This document shows positions 55,482 to 64,000 of a stretch of 64,000 nt of DNA, in pieces. The notes below the pieces were generated by a model. The model ran no database searches and was not told where the DNA came from. It was given only the letters and a program-made list of their open reading frames with translations. The stretch lies in NCBI GenBank assembly GCA_033296885.1, contig MU863940.1:1-64000 (forward strand), in the 5' to 3' direction. Position 1 is the first letter of the stretch, and the number at the start of each line of letters is the position of its first letter. A program made the translations under genes and the position numbers. The stretch is from Triangularia verruculosa (Eukaryota; Ascomycota; Sordariomycetes; Sordariales; Podosporaceae).

Positions 55482-56522
55482 CTACGGCGAATCAACCTCC
55501 ATGCTAACATACTCGTAATACGGCAACTCCCTCGCCAACTTCTCTCCCACCCCCGCGACCAAAAAATCACCATCATCTGAATCCGGCTCCTCCAGCTCCT
55601 CAATCCTCGACGTCCTCGCCTCATGCTGGAAAATCGAACTCCTCCTCCTCATGTGATGATCAACCATGCTAACCCGTCTCCTCATCCTTCTCCCCCCGTT
55701 CTCCCCATCCCCGTTGACACCAACCCCACCACTCAGCCAAGGCTTCAGATCCTCCAGATCCGTATCACTGCCGATACTCTCACTGATCGTCCTCTTCCCT
55801 ATACTCCCGCTCGTCATCCTCCTCCTTTTCTTTTCTTCTCTCCTCTTGATGAGGAACTCGCGGTATTCCGCCTCGTCGAGGTCTGTCTCGTCAGACTCGT
55901 CGTCACAGTTGAGGTTGCCAAGGCTGAAGATAAATGTTCTATCCATCACTGGTGGGCGTCTGGTCCTCGAGCGGGAACGGCTGCGATTGGACTCGGCATA
56001 TTCAATGTAGTCAGGCCGTAATACCCCATCTCTCTCATCATCGCTGTCGGCAAAGTCGGAGAGTTCCTCAATGACAAAGTTGGCATCGGTCTCGGTGATG
56101 ATAATCGACGAAGACCGGCCTATCCTGGCCGAAATGTGTGGAATCTGGGGTAGAAGTGGAGATGGCTCCAGTTGTGGTTGTTCAGGGGTTGCGGACCGGG
56201 ATGGCCCGGCGGGGTGGGAATCATGATCGGACTCTTCGCCTTCTGACGAAGAAGAGGAACAGCTCGTTGCCCGTGGTGATAATTGATCTGGACGGCTGCC
56301 ATTGAACGCCACCGGAAGCCCCCCGGTTGACAACGGGGGTGGCGCCATGGGACGGAGGTATTGGTGGTGGTGACGGGAATGTGGAAGCGGCGGCGGCGTT
56401 GGCGCAGACACCCCGGAGGGCGGGGGGCTACTTTTGCGGCCAAAAACCGGGGAAGCCGTTCGCGGGGTCTCTGGCGGAGAGGTAGGCCCGATGTTCTGAG
56501 AGATACTCCCGTTGGACCACAT
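55482..56522 (-). CDS. Unrecognised acidic, Ser/Arg-containing protein
   Basis: Single exon of 346 aa starting MWSNGSISQNIG; the frame is open upstream, but this ATG begins the Ser/Pro-rich sequence typical of a real start. I do not recognise the family. Visible: a Pro/His-rich first 80 residues, a Ser/Glu patch, an RSRSRSRTRR dipeptide run (about 180), a compact central segment MDRTFIFSLGNLNCDDESDETDLDEAEYREFLIKRREEKKRRR that looks like the conserved core, a bipartite basic region, and an acidic C-terminus ending YYEYVSMEVDSP. No signal peptide or membrane span. Basic clusters suggest a nuclear protein, but function is unknown. Codon use and length support a real gene. Confidence 0.75.
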   Translation of the reverse strand: MWSNGSISQNIGPTSPPETPRTASPVFGRKSSPPPSGVSAPTPPPLPHSRHHHQYLRPMAPPPLSTGGLPVAFNGSRPDQLSPRATSCSSSSSEGEESDHDSHPAGPSRSATPEQPQLEPSPLLPQIPHISARIGRSSSIIITETDANFVIEELSDFADSDDERDGVLRPDYIEYAESNRSRSRSRTRRPPVMDRTFIFSLGNLNCDDESDETDLDEAEYREFLIKRREEKKRRRMTSGSIGKRTISESIGSDTDLEDLKPWLSGGVGVNGDGENGGRRMRRRVSMVDHHMRRRSSIFQHEARTSRIEELEEPDSDDGDFLVAGVGEKLARELPYYEYVSMEVDSP

Positions 56523-58790
56523 GGTTCGTATTAATATGTTTGCGATGCAAGAGAAATTTGCAACAAAAGCACCGGTGACGGAATTTCTAGGCCTTCCGCT
56601 TTGGACGGCAGTAAAAAAAAGATGCTTGCTTGCTGGGGTATTGTCACAGCGGTGTGTGTCGAGTGGTGCCAGTCTTGTCTGGGGAAAACGTCTTATCGAT
56701 TGCCCGCTCTCGTGGGAGAGAGTGTGGGGGTTACCGAGCAAAAGAAAAAAATGGCGGGGAAAAGATGGGATGTCGCGCGCGCAGCTATGCGATGCAAGTA
56801 ATTGTTCCGAGGCAGTGATGAGATTTCAAGGTGTCAAGACCCAAAGAATGAATCTCCAACGAGGAGAAGATATCGGACTTCGGTTGGTTGTCATGATAAT
56901 ATCGATCCAGAGTCTAGGTGCGGTTCCGTGCAGCCCAGGTTGAATCCCGATATTGGGGACCGTGTCTGAGCAGGACTGTGAGGCAAGCAATTGGGAATTG
57001 CGGGGTTCTCGATGAAAAGGACTGGTCGGTTTGCGCCGTTGCGCTGCGCTGGTGGTGCCGACGAAGGAGCTGACTGACGACTGATTGACGAGTAGTCAGA
57101 TGGGTGGAAGCCGGCAGCTCGGGAGACCGGCTGAGGGGTGGTGTATCCGTCCGGTATGTGCGCGGTATACGTATGTGTGTGTCGAAGAATAATGAATTGT
57201 CCGTCCGAGCAACAGCAACAGAGGACAAACAAAGCAGCTGACGTCTCTTTCAGGTCCGGAGTTGGCTTTTCAACATGGATAGACGTGCACCAAAGACTGG
57301 GCCAATATCACAGGCTACAGATATCGAGTGGTGGGTTGGGCTCCGGACCGAAGACCCATCTTATACATTTTGGCAGTAATTCTCCTGTGCCTGGCTGCCA
57401 TGGGTTGCAGCAGGGTTTTCAAGCCCCGGGAAAGGGGCAGAACAAAGAAGAGCCGCCAACAGCAGGTTGTCTCTCAACGTTTGCTACATAGCGGCGCCTT
57501 TGGGCAGCAATGCTCCATCTAATCCCTGAACATTTTCCCCAGACAAAATGTTACAGGTGGGACACAAGCAAGCGGCATGACGACAACAAACCGGCCGTCG
57601 CTCAGAGCCCGGATGTCTGAGTCTTCGGCTCCGTTAGGGACGCGAAGGCGGTGTCTTGATGGTTGAGTTGTCACTGTCTCATCGTGTCATGGCTACTGTA
57701 TGCCGCTACGCAAACGAGCATGGAACCACAAGGCTGGATGTCCGGGCATCTTTCCATAGGGACTGGCAACAAATCATGGTGTAGAGGCCCGCCGAGAGGA
57801 ATATCAAAAATAGACTGGTGTCCAATGGCAAGGACAGAAAAATCATTCTGCCGGCTGCAGGATGCGTGTCTGCTGTTGTACTACGTGGGTGGCAGGAGAA
57901 AATTGCTTGGATGAGCAGATCCCGTTGCCATTTTCGCCGATGCGCATTCATACGCCCACACGCCTCGAGAGACTTTGGGCTCCGTTATTTCGCAGCTGAG
58001 CCAGATGTTGAGATACTGTGAGGGATTATACGGTTCCTCATGGAATCTAGAGCTGCTTCAGTGCTCCAGAAAGCTTCCAACGAGGTTGGGGAGCGTAGCA
58101 AACATGAGTGCCGGCTGGGTGTCGTCCTATCCGGCATCTGCAGGGTGTGACCAGGGGATCCTTCCCCAGCTCTTCTTGAGAGCGGGCCGTAGACATCGCC
58201 AGTGGAGTGCTTGTCAATGTGTCCATCTGTGAGAGTAATGGCATTCGGCCGTTCGAAAAAACGGTGTGTAAGGAATACACGGATACATGATCTCGCATGA
58301 GCTTCTCACCGACGTGCTGCTGGTGATCCAAAGGCGTTGAGCGTTACATAGGTGCCGGGTTACTTGGTGCTTTGAAGCTCAGAAGTTGTACTTGCCGGAA
58401 GACGTTCCGAGTAGGCCGAGACAACTGCGTCATTGGTAACTGGACTTTGTGGTCAGCAGCTCCCAAATTGGGCATCCGAGGTCTGGGAATTTTCTCGGTA
58501 TGTCGCGTAAAATACTCTCTTGAAAATCATCGAGGGGCATTTCAAGCTTTGGTGCTTGTGCCTGTGCCTGTCTATCAGATCTGTCACGTGATAGCGCGGA
58601 GATAATCGCGGGGCAGATCCGTCGATAACAGTTTTGCCAAGACATCTGATAACCTCCAAGCCAGACCCAAGCTCTCGATTGTAGATCGCATAGATCACAT
58701 CATTTATCTTCCTGTTCAACACCTCTCAGTGCGGCATTTGCTTGCTCTGACGCGATATTCCTTGCTTTACCATATAACAAACCAGCCATC
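56523..58790. other. 2.3-kb spacer without a recognised gene
   Basis: Contains promoters for the 346-aa protein (left) and SPC34 (right). Open frames up to about 140 codons are present on both strands but have no domain, no codon bias and overlap each other. Nothing else recognised. Confidence 0.55.
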
Positions 58791-59587
58791 ATGTCTCTAA
58801 TATCAACCCACCTCGCCCAAATCGCCCTCTCCTGCGAAGGCATCGACAGTCTCCCGTAAACTTGCTCCCCCCAAAGTAAACAAACCCCTTTATTAACTCC
58901 CCTTATAGCTTCCCCCCACCCAAAATCTTCACCAACGCCCTTCTCTCCAACCCGGACATCACCTCCCTCATCCGCGACACCGAAGCCCACGAACGCGCCC
59001 TCTTCTCCGTCCCCGCCCCTCCACCACCACCAACCGCCCAGCCCTCCCTCGAGCAACCCCAACCATCCAAGCGCAGACAAACCGTCTTCAACGTCGCCGC
59101 CGGTGAAGTCACCACGGGCCCCGCTCCCAACTCCACCACCCGCCGCTCCACCGCCGTCGCCGCCGTCCTCGGCGGTGACCTCCACGCCCACCTCACCCGA
59201 CGGCACAAGGACGGCGAAGTCGACATTGAGATCCTTCTCCAAGGCGCGGAGAAGCTTTGTAGCGTATATGCCTTACCTGGTGCGTTGGAGAGGATACCGC
59301 AACTGAGAAGGAAGTGGGAGATGCAAGGGCATACCTTGGAGTATTACGAGCAAAAGGTCGCTGAGCAGCAGGCGCAGTTGGAGCAGATGAACCATCAACG
59401 GGGTAGATACGATGAGGATGATGAGATGGAGGATGCCGAGGAGGAGGAAGACAAAGGGGATTGGATTACTGAGGAGGATTTAAGACGGGATGAGGAGGAG
59501 TTGAGGCGGTTGGAGAAGGAAAGAAGGGGTCTTCAAGCAAAGTTGAAGCGGTTGGAAGACGACTTGGGGGGCTTGATGGATATCTGA
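58791..59587 (+). CDS. SPC34: DASH/Dam1 complex subunit Spc34
   Basis: Component of the ring-forming outer kinetochore complex that couples chromosomes to microtubules; Spc34 is an Aurora B (Ipl1) target in yeast. Exons 58791-58855 and 58909-59587, separated by a 53-bp intron with a TATTAAC branch, give 247 aa. The short first exon starts MSLISTHLAQIALSCEGI and joins FPPPKIFTNALLS, the conserved Spc34 start. ITSLIRDTEAHERALFSV follows, then a proline-rich patch and SKRRQTVFNVAAGE. The C-terminal half is coiled coil rich in Glu, Lys and Arg (about 165-245). Family call rests on the N-terminal motif plus domain order. Convergent with the DsbA-like gene, stops 89 bp apart. Confidence 0.9.
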
Positions 59588-59676
59588 TGAGGGTCACCGT
59601 GATTTTGACATGAAGGAGCATATACAAGTTCGCAAAGGATTTTATTTTTTTAGAGAACTCCCAAGGTGCGTTCTTA

Positions 59677-60430
59677 TTAACAGGTTTGGCCAGAAGAAGT
59701 GCTAACAGCCGGTTCAGCAGCCTTTATCTTCTTGAGGATCTCAACCAGCTTCTCTGCATCCTGCGCGCCCTCGACTCTGTATTTACCGTTGATAGTAAAG
59801 TTCGGCACCCCGCTCACACCGTCCCGATACGCCTCCTGTACCTCCTTATCAACCTCGTCGCCACCCTTACCCTCCTCGAGCCAGGTCTTCACCTCATTCT
59901 TATCCAACCCACCCTTCTCTCCAGCCGCGACAAGCACGTCATGCGATGTAATATCGCCATCCTCCTCAAAATGGAGCTTGAACAGGGCAGAAATCACACT
60001 GTTTTCCACCTCACTCGACTTCGTCTTGGCTAGCTGGACCAGCCTGTGAGCGTCACGGGTGTTGCCGATTCTAGCTTTGAGGGAGAAGTTGATGCCCTCG
60101 GCTTGGCCGAACTGTTTGAGCATCATGGTGGACATGGCGAGCCGGTTCGGGTCGCCGAACTTCTTGAGGAGGTGCTCATCGCGATCGACGGAGGTTTTGG
60201 GAAGGGAGGGGTCGAGATAGAAGGGGTGCCAGTGGATCTTGAAGGTGTCGTTGCCGGCAGAGGGGACGGTGGTGCGGTAGAGGGAGATGGCGCGCTCGAG
60301 GCGTTTCTTGCCTAGGTAGCACTGGGCGGTGTTAGATAGCTGGGATGGTGGTGGTTATAACATCGGGCCCACATACCCAGGGACAAATGGCGTCGGAGAC
60401 GATTTTGATGTCGAAAACTGTCATTTTCAT
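59677..60430 (-). CDS. FrnE/DsbA-like thioredoxin-fold oxidoreductase
   Basis: Predicted disulfide oxidoreductase or isomerase of the DsbA/FrnE family; the physiological substrate is unknown. Exons on the minus strand 60430-60377 and 60321-59677 (55-bp intron) give 232 aa, the usual family length. The active site CPWC (16-19) is split by the intron, Trp18 ending exon 1 and Cys19 opening exon 2. Further family marks are HWHPFYLDPS, a helical insertion with VQLAKTKSSEVENSVISALFKLHFEE, and the cis-Pro loop GVSGVPNFTING. No signal peptide, so probably cytosolic. MKM at the start offers two ATGs; the first is used. The name 'FrnE' comes from a frenolicin cluster gene and does not imply polyketide synthesis here. 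Confidence 0.9.
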
Positions 60431-62070
60431 GGATTCTAGTCACTGAGATAAATGTAAAGCAAGAATATGTAGATGTCAGGAGTGAGGTCAAAGATGGGTT
60501 TTTTAAGAGAAAAACTGATGATGCCATTGCTGTCTTAAATTTGGAGGTTATCACCCCTCACTGTGGCTACTGCTAAAGAATAGCTGACAAATCCAGATGC
60601 GGTTGCTAATCCAGTCTTTGGGATGTCAATGGAAGCTGCGGTCTTCTTCATTCAACTTGAACATGTTCAAAAACGAATCTGACCAGGCCGTCGCATATTG
60701 AATCAGACAACAGCAAGACAATGTTTGACGATGGGGCTGGATGTTGACGTCGGATACGGAGTCTCACTGTCAAGTCCTCAGCCCCGTTTGGCTCCGGCTG
60801 GGCTGTGGGGATCCATAGTAATCGCGTTGCCCGTCGCGATTCCTTAACAAGAAAGTATTAAGATCAAGGAGCCTCGCTTCTTTCTCTTATTTCCAAAGGA
60901 ATCGTGGCCATTTTGAACGGGGCAAGTGATGAGGTGACCTCAGCGGTTCAGGTCCAGGTGCTTAAACTGAGAGGCTGGGGAAGCTTGAGAACCAACCAAC
61001 AATGCGTCACCAGGTGGGGCGGTTTCCCACTTTACGCGGCGCATAAGCGTTTTGCCAAGACCATAGCCAGCACATTAGACCCCTGTCTAGCTTTTTGCCC
61101 GGACAACGGGGGTTGGTGGTTAGGTACGATGTAAATAAAGAAGGTGGTTGGGCAACGGCCAACGGAGGTAGGGTCTGGAGCTTGCTGCTGCTGCTGCTGC
61201 TGCGAGAGAGAGGGAAATGCAGATGGCGAGGGACGGAGACTCCTCGCATCATTCTTGATTTTGTTCTCCGTTTTTTTCTCCCACCCTTTGGAAAGCGTCG
61301 TCTCAGAAAATACACGAATACCCTCATTCATACCAGCCACCGACATTTCTGCGATTTTGCGCAGAGCACCCCACTTTGTAAGTCCAAGTTTACCAGCCAT
61401 TCTTGGTTGAAGCGTGGTCCCATCCACATCATCCCACACCAGAGCAGGCACAGTTTCCGGGACCTGCAGAAGAATTCCTGACGGTTTTCCCGCTCTTGCA
61501 TTCCTCCTTGCCCTCTTTCTCACTTTTTTGGTCTGTTGCTCTAACAACCTTACTTACACTCCGTTTTTCTTGTTCCAGTATCACAGCAGTGTGTGTGTGT
61601 GCCTGTGTGTTGTGCAGATTCAAGGGTCCGCACTAAGAAAGTCCACTTTCTCTTGTATACACTTGCAGGTGGGACCTGAACATCAACTTTGTTGTCGAGC
61701 AGAGCGCAGACCAGTTTTGTGCTCCGCTCTTGGACGAATTGATTCTTGGTCTAGGATCTTTTGCGAACGAAAGTCGAGAAAGACCTAGTCGCATTCCTCC
61801 CCTGTTGCTGCTGCTTTGTTCAGCTGAGGCAAGGCGAACGAAGGACGACGATAACGACGACGACGACGTAGCCGAGACAAGAAGAAAAGGAAGAACAGAC
61901 AGGCGCCACACATTCCAACACCACGAGGGGAGAAGGTGAAGGCGACAACGCCAAATCTACACCCCTCCCAACCGTCACTCCGGCGTGCGCACCGCGGAGG
62001 ACGGGTGTGTGTGGGTTTTATTATTTTGTCGTTGTGAAGAAGTAGGAAAGGAAAGCAGACAACAGCCAAT
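60431..62070. other. Spacer between DsbA-like gene and FIG1, with CTG repeat
   Basis: 1.64 kb without a supportable gene, likely holding the two divergent promoters and a long FIG1 leader. A trinucleotide tract of seven GCT/CTG units is at about 61181-61202. A GT-rich run is at 61594-61612. Open frames of up to about 170 codons on the minus strand (61032-61547) lack a recognisable domain. Confidence 0.55.
61181..61202. repeat. (CTG)n trinucleotide tract
   Basis: Seven consecutive CTG units in a non-coding region upstream of FIG1. Confidence 0.85.
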
Positions 62071-63102
62071 ATGGCGACAAGAGTGCAATTAGGATGGTAC
62101 CGTACGTTTACCTTCACCCTCACTCTCTCACCCTCACCCATCATCACCAATCTCTGGAATGCTCGCTAACTATCACCACCAGGATGGGTACCATTCCTCG
62201 GCTACCACCACGTGCTGATGATTCTCATCGCCGTCACCATTATCCTATTATGTACGTTGCCTTCCTTCCGTCCCTCTTAGCCGTAACCACCACCACGAGA
62301 AATGATCACTAACATTGCGCAAAATATACAGCCCTCCTACTAGCAGGCTGCTCCTCCTCCTCACCCCTCATCCCAGACATCTTCCTCCTATCAATCTACT
62401 ACGAGAAATACACAGCCGTCCCGGACACCTCCCAAGTCGACTACCGGGTCAGCGAGGCCATCTCCAACATCGTCGGAGACGCCAGCCTCCAAGCCAGAGT
62501 AGGCTACTTTGGCATCTGCATCTCGACCGACGGCGGGAGCTGGCTGTGCTCCAACAATGCGACGTCCCTGGCGAACGAGATCAGCGTCGAGCAAGACCCG
62601 CTGAATCTGATCTGGCTGAGCTCGCAGTTCAAGGATATGATTGTTTTCCCTTACCTTTTGTGAGTATATATTTTTTCATGAGCTCTGGTGTGTAAGCGAT
62701 TTGGGGTTGCTAATCAAAAGTGTTTGCAGGATTATCGCGATTATCTTCGCCTTTATCTGCCTGCTTCTTCTCGCGACGTTTCCCGGCTGGCACGAGGAGG
62801 AAGACTCTGAGGGGTCGGAGCGCGAGGTCAAGCCTTTCCCTTCGAGGCCGGTTTCCCAGGTTGCGCTGGCTATTATCTTTATCGCGTCGATATTTGTGCT
62901 GGTGTCGGTGCTTTGGCAGCATACTGCTTCGGTGGCGGCGAGTATTATTGCGCAGGACTTTGGGAATGGGTCGGTTTTGGCTGGTGTGGGGAGTAGTGCG
63001 ATGGTGATGGGCTGGTTTAGTTTTACGTTGCTGATCATTGTGACGATTGGGTTGTTGGTCATGATATTGAGTATGGCGGTGCTGTCGGATATTATGGGGT
63101 AA
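62071..63102 (+). CDS. FIG1: Fig1-family membrane protein, Ca2+ regulator in mating and hyphal fusion
   Basis: Claudin-like plasma-membrane protein; in yeast, Fig1 is pheromone-induced, promotes low-affinity Ca2+ entry and helps cell fusion. Filamentous fungal relatives affect mating and development. Four exons, 62071-62101, 62183-62251, 62332-62659 and 62730-63102, with introns of 81, 80 and 70 bp, give 266 aa. Four membrane spans: VLMILIAVTIILL; then, after the loop, LIIAIIFAFICLLLLATF; VALAIIFIASIFVLVSVLW; and FTLLIIVTIGLLVMILSM. The first extracellular loop carries the Fig1 signature: the GCSSSSPLIPDIFLLS start and a GYFGICIS...WLCSN pair of cysteines. The tiny first exon encodes MATRVQLGWY. 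Long leader upstream. Confidence 0.9.
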
Positions 63103-64000
63103 CCCCTGGGGGGGGGGGGGGGGCAGGGAGGGTGGAGGTAAGGAGGGGTACGAAGTATGAATATGGTATGATGATGGGAATATATGGGAGTGGGATGGGA
63201 GGGATGGGGAAGGAGGGAAAACGTACATATGCGACAAAGCGACGACGACAATAACCGACTTGATACCAATATCTTTGGGATTTAAGGGTGTGGGGGGGAG
63301 AAATGTCGGCGTACATTTTTGTTTGGTTTCTTGTTAACACAATGTTTTGTTGTTTTTATCTTTTTTTTTCTGTCTCTTTCTTTTCTCGGCTGCACATTCT
63401 TACGGCATGGGCAACTCAGCACAAAATTCCTCTCTTCTCAACAACGACGAATATAATGATGGAATGGGTTAGTAAGAGAGGGAGGGCCGGGGAGGTATAT
63501 GAATGGAAGACTGGGACATCGCGGTTAGTCACTGTCGAACTGGATATGGGAGGCTTTATACCTGCTGTTTTTTTTCTGCCTAACTGGGGAAAGCAAGCGA
63601 TCGAGTTCAGGGAGGGGAGCAAGCGTGCTATTCGCAAAGTCTGTGTGAGTGAGAGGATGTGGGATCAACTTATACTAGGTAGCGTTTATACAGGAGTTAG
63701 AGAGGAGTTTATATGGGATTAGGGCCAAGAATTGACTTGATGCTTTACTACTGGAATCACTTTGATAGTGTGATGATCTATCTGGTTCCATGGGCCTTCA
63801 AGAACCCATACCTGTTTTAGAACTAAGAAGCTGACAAGCTTGCTTGAAATTTGATGGGTTGATACATTGTAAAATTGTACATCATCTAGACTACAGCCGG
63901 GGTATCATTTATATGCCGCCGAACGCCAAATAAAAACCATGTATCCCAAAACGCCTTCCCTTGCCTAGCCTGCTGCCTTGACTTCAATAGAAATCGCTTC
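63103..64000. other. Right edge, FIG1 3' flank
   Basis: A run of 16 G follows the FIG1 stop within a few bases. The rest has no supportable gene; a 144-codon open frame at 63288-63722 lacks any domain and starts in a T-rich stretch. Confidence 0.55.
63108..63123. repeat. Poly-G homopolymer
   Basis: Sixteen G directly after the FIG1 stop codon region, in the 3' UTR. Confidence 0.85.

Noticed and set aside
61032..61547. 171-codon minus-strand frame upstream of FIG1
   Set aside because: Contains a translated CTG/CAG tract, has no recognisable domain and starts in a non-coding-looking region.
63288..63722. 144-codon frame at the right edge
   Set aside because: Starts in T-rich sequence. The hydrophobic start is explained by base composition and no family is recognised.

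Overview
The window is nuclear DNA of a filamentous ascomycete, most likely a sordariomycete close to the Sordariales. The evidence is GT-AG introns of 47-89 bp with CTAAC/CTGAC-like branch sites, mostly single-copy housekeeping genes on both strands with UTR-rich spacers, a fungal-only gene set (AUR1, DASH Spc34, Fig1, Bck1-type MAPKKK, GH3 and GH5 glycosidases), and protein sequences that look Sordariales-like. I rebuilt 17 genes exon by exon. All reconstructed coding lengths are multiples of three.

Layout, left to right: protein tyrosine phosphatase (-), COG3 Golgi tether (-), FMP25-like mitochondrial RCC1 protein (+), secreted GH3 beta-glucosidase (-), GRC3 polynucleotide kinase (-), RPA34 subunit of RNA polymerase I (+), a 2.9-kb gene-poor stretch with an assembly gap, AUR1 inositol phosphorylceramide synthase (-), a 5.4-kb gene-free stretch holding degenerate tRNA-like repeats, PRI1 primase (-), EGH1/EGCrP2-like GH5 sterylglucosidase (+), BCK1/MIK1-type cell-wall-integrity MAPKKK (+), GH47 alpha-mannosidase (-), TRM10 (-), MSH2 (+), RPN3 (-), TAF12 (-), an unrecognised acidic/RS-containing protein (-), SPC34 (+), a FrnE/DsbA-like oxidoreductase (-) and FIG1 (+).

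There is no cluster with one shared pathway. Some neighbours do share a theme. GRC3 and RPA34 are divergently transcribed from one 550-bp spacer, and both serve ribosomal RNA production. PRI1 has a perfect MCB box (ACGCGT) upstream, as expected of a G1/S gene. AUR1, EGH1 and BCK1 all bear on membrane sphingolipid/sterol composition and the cell wall, but lie apart.

Points most worth a second look: RPA34 carries an in-frame TAG, after which the same frame continues into the lysine-rich tail expected of this subunit, so a cryptic intron, readthrough or a sequence variant is hidden there. The 24.7-26.4 kb stretch holds at least seven tRNA-like A-box/B-box relics on the minus strand. The N gap near 17.37 kb is flanked by two versions of the same sequence and is probably an assembly artefact.
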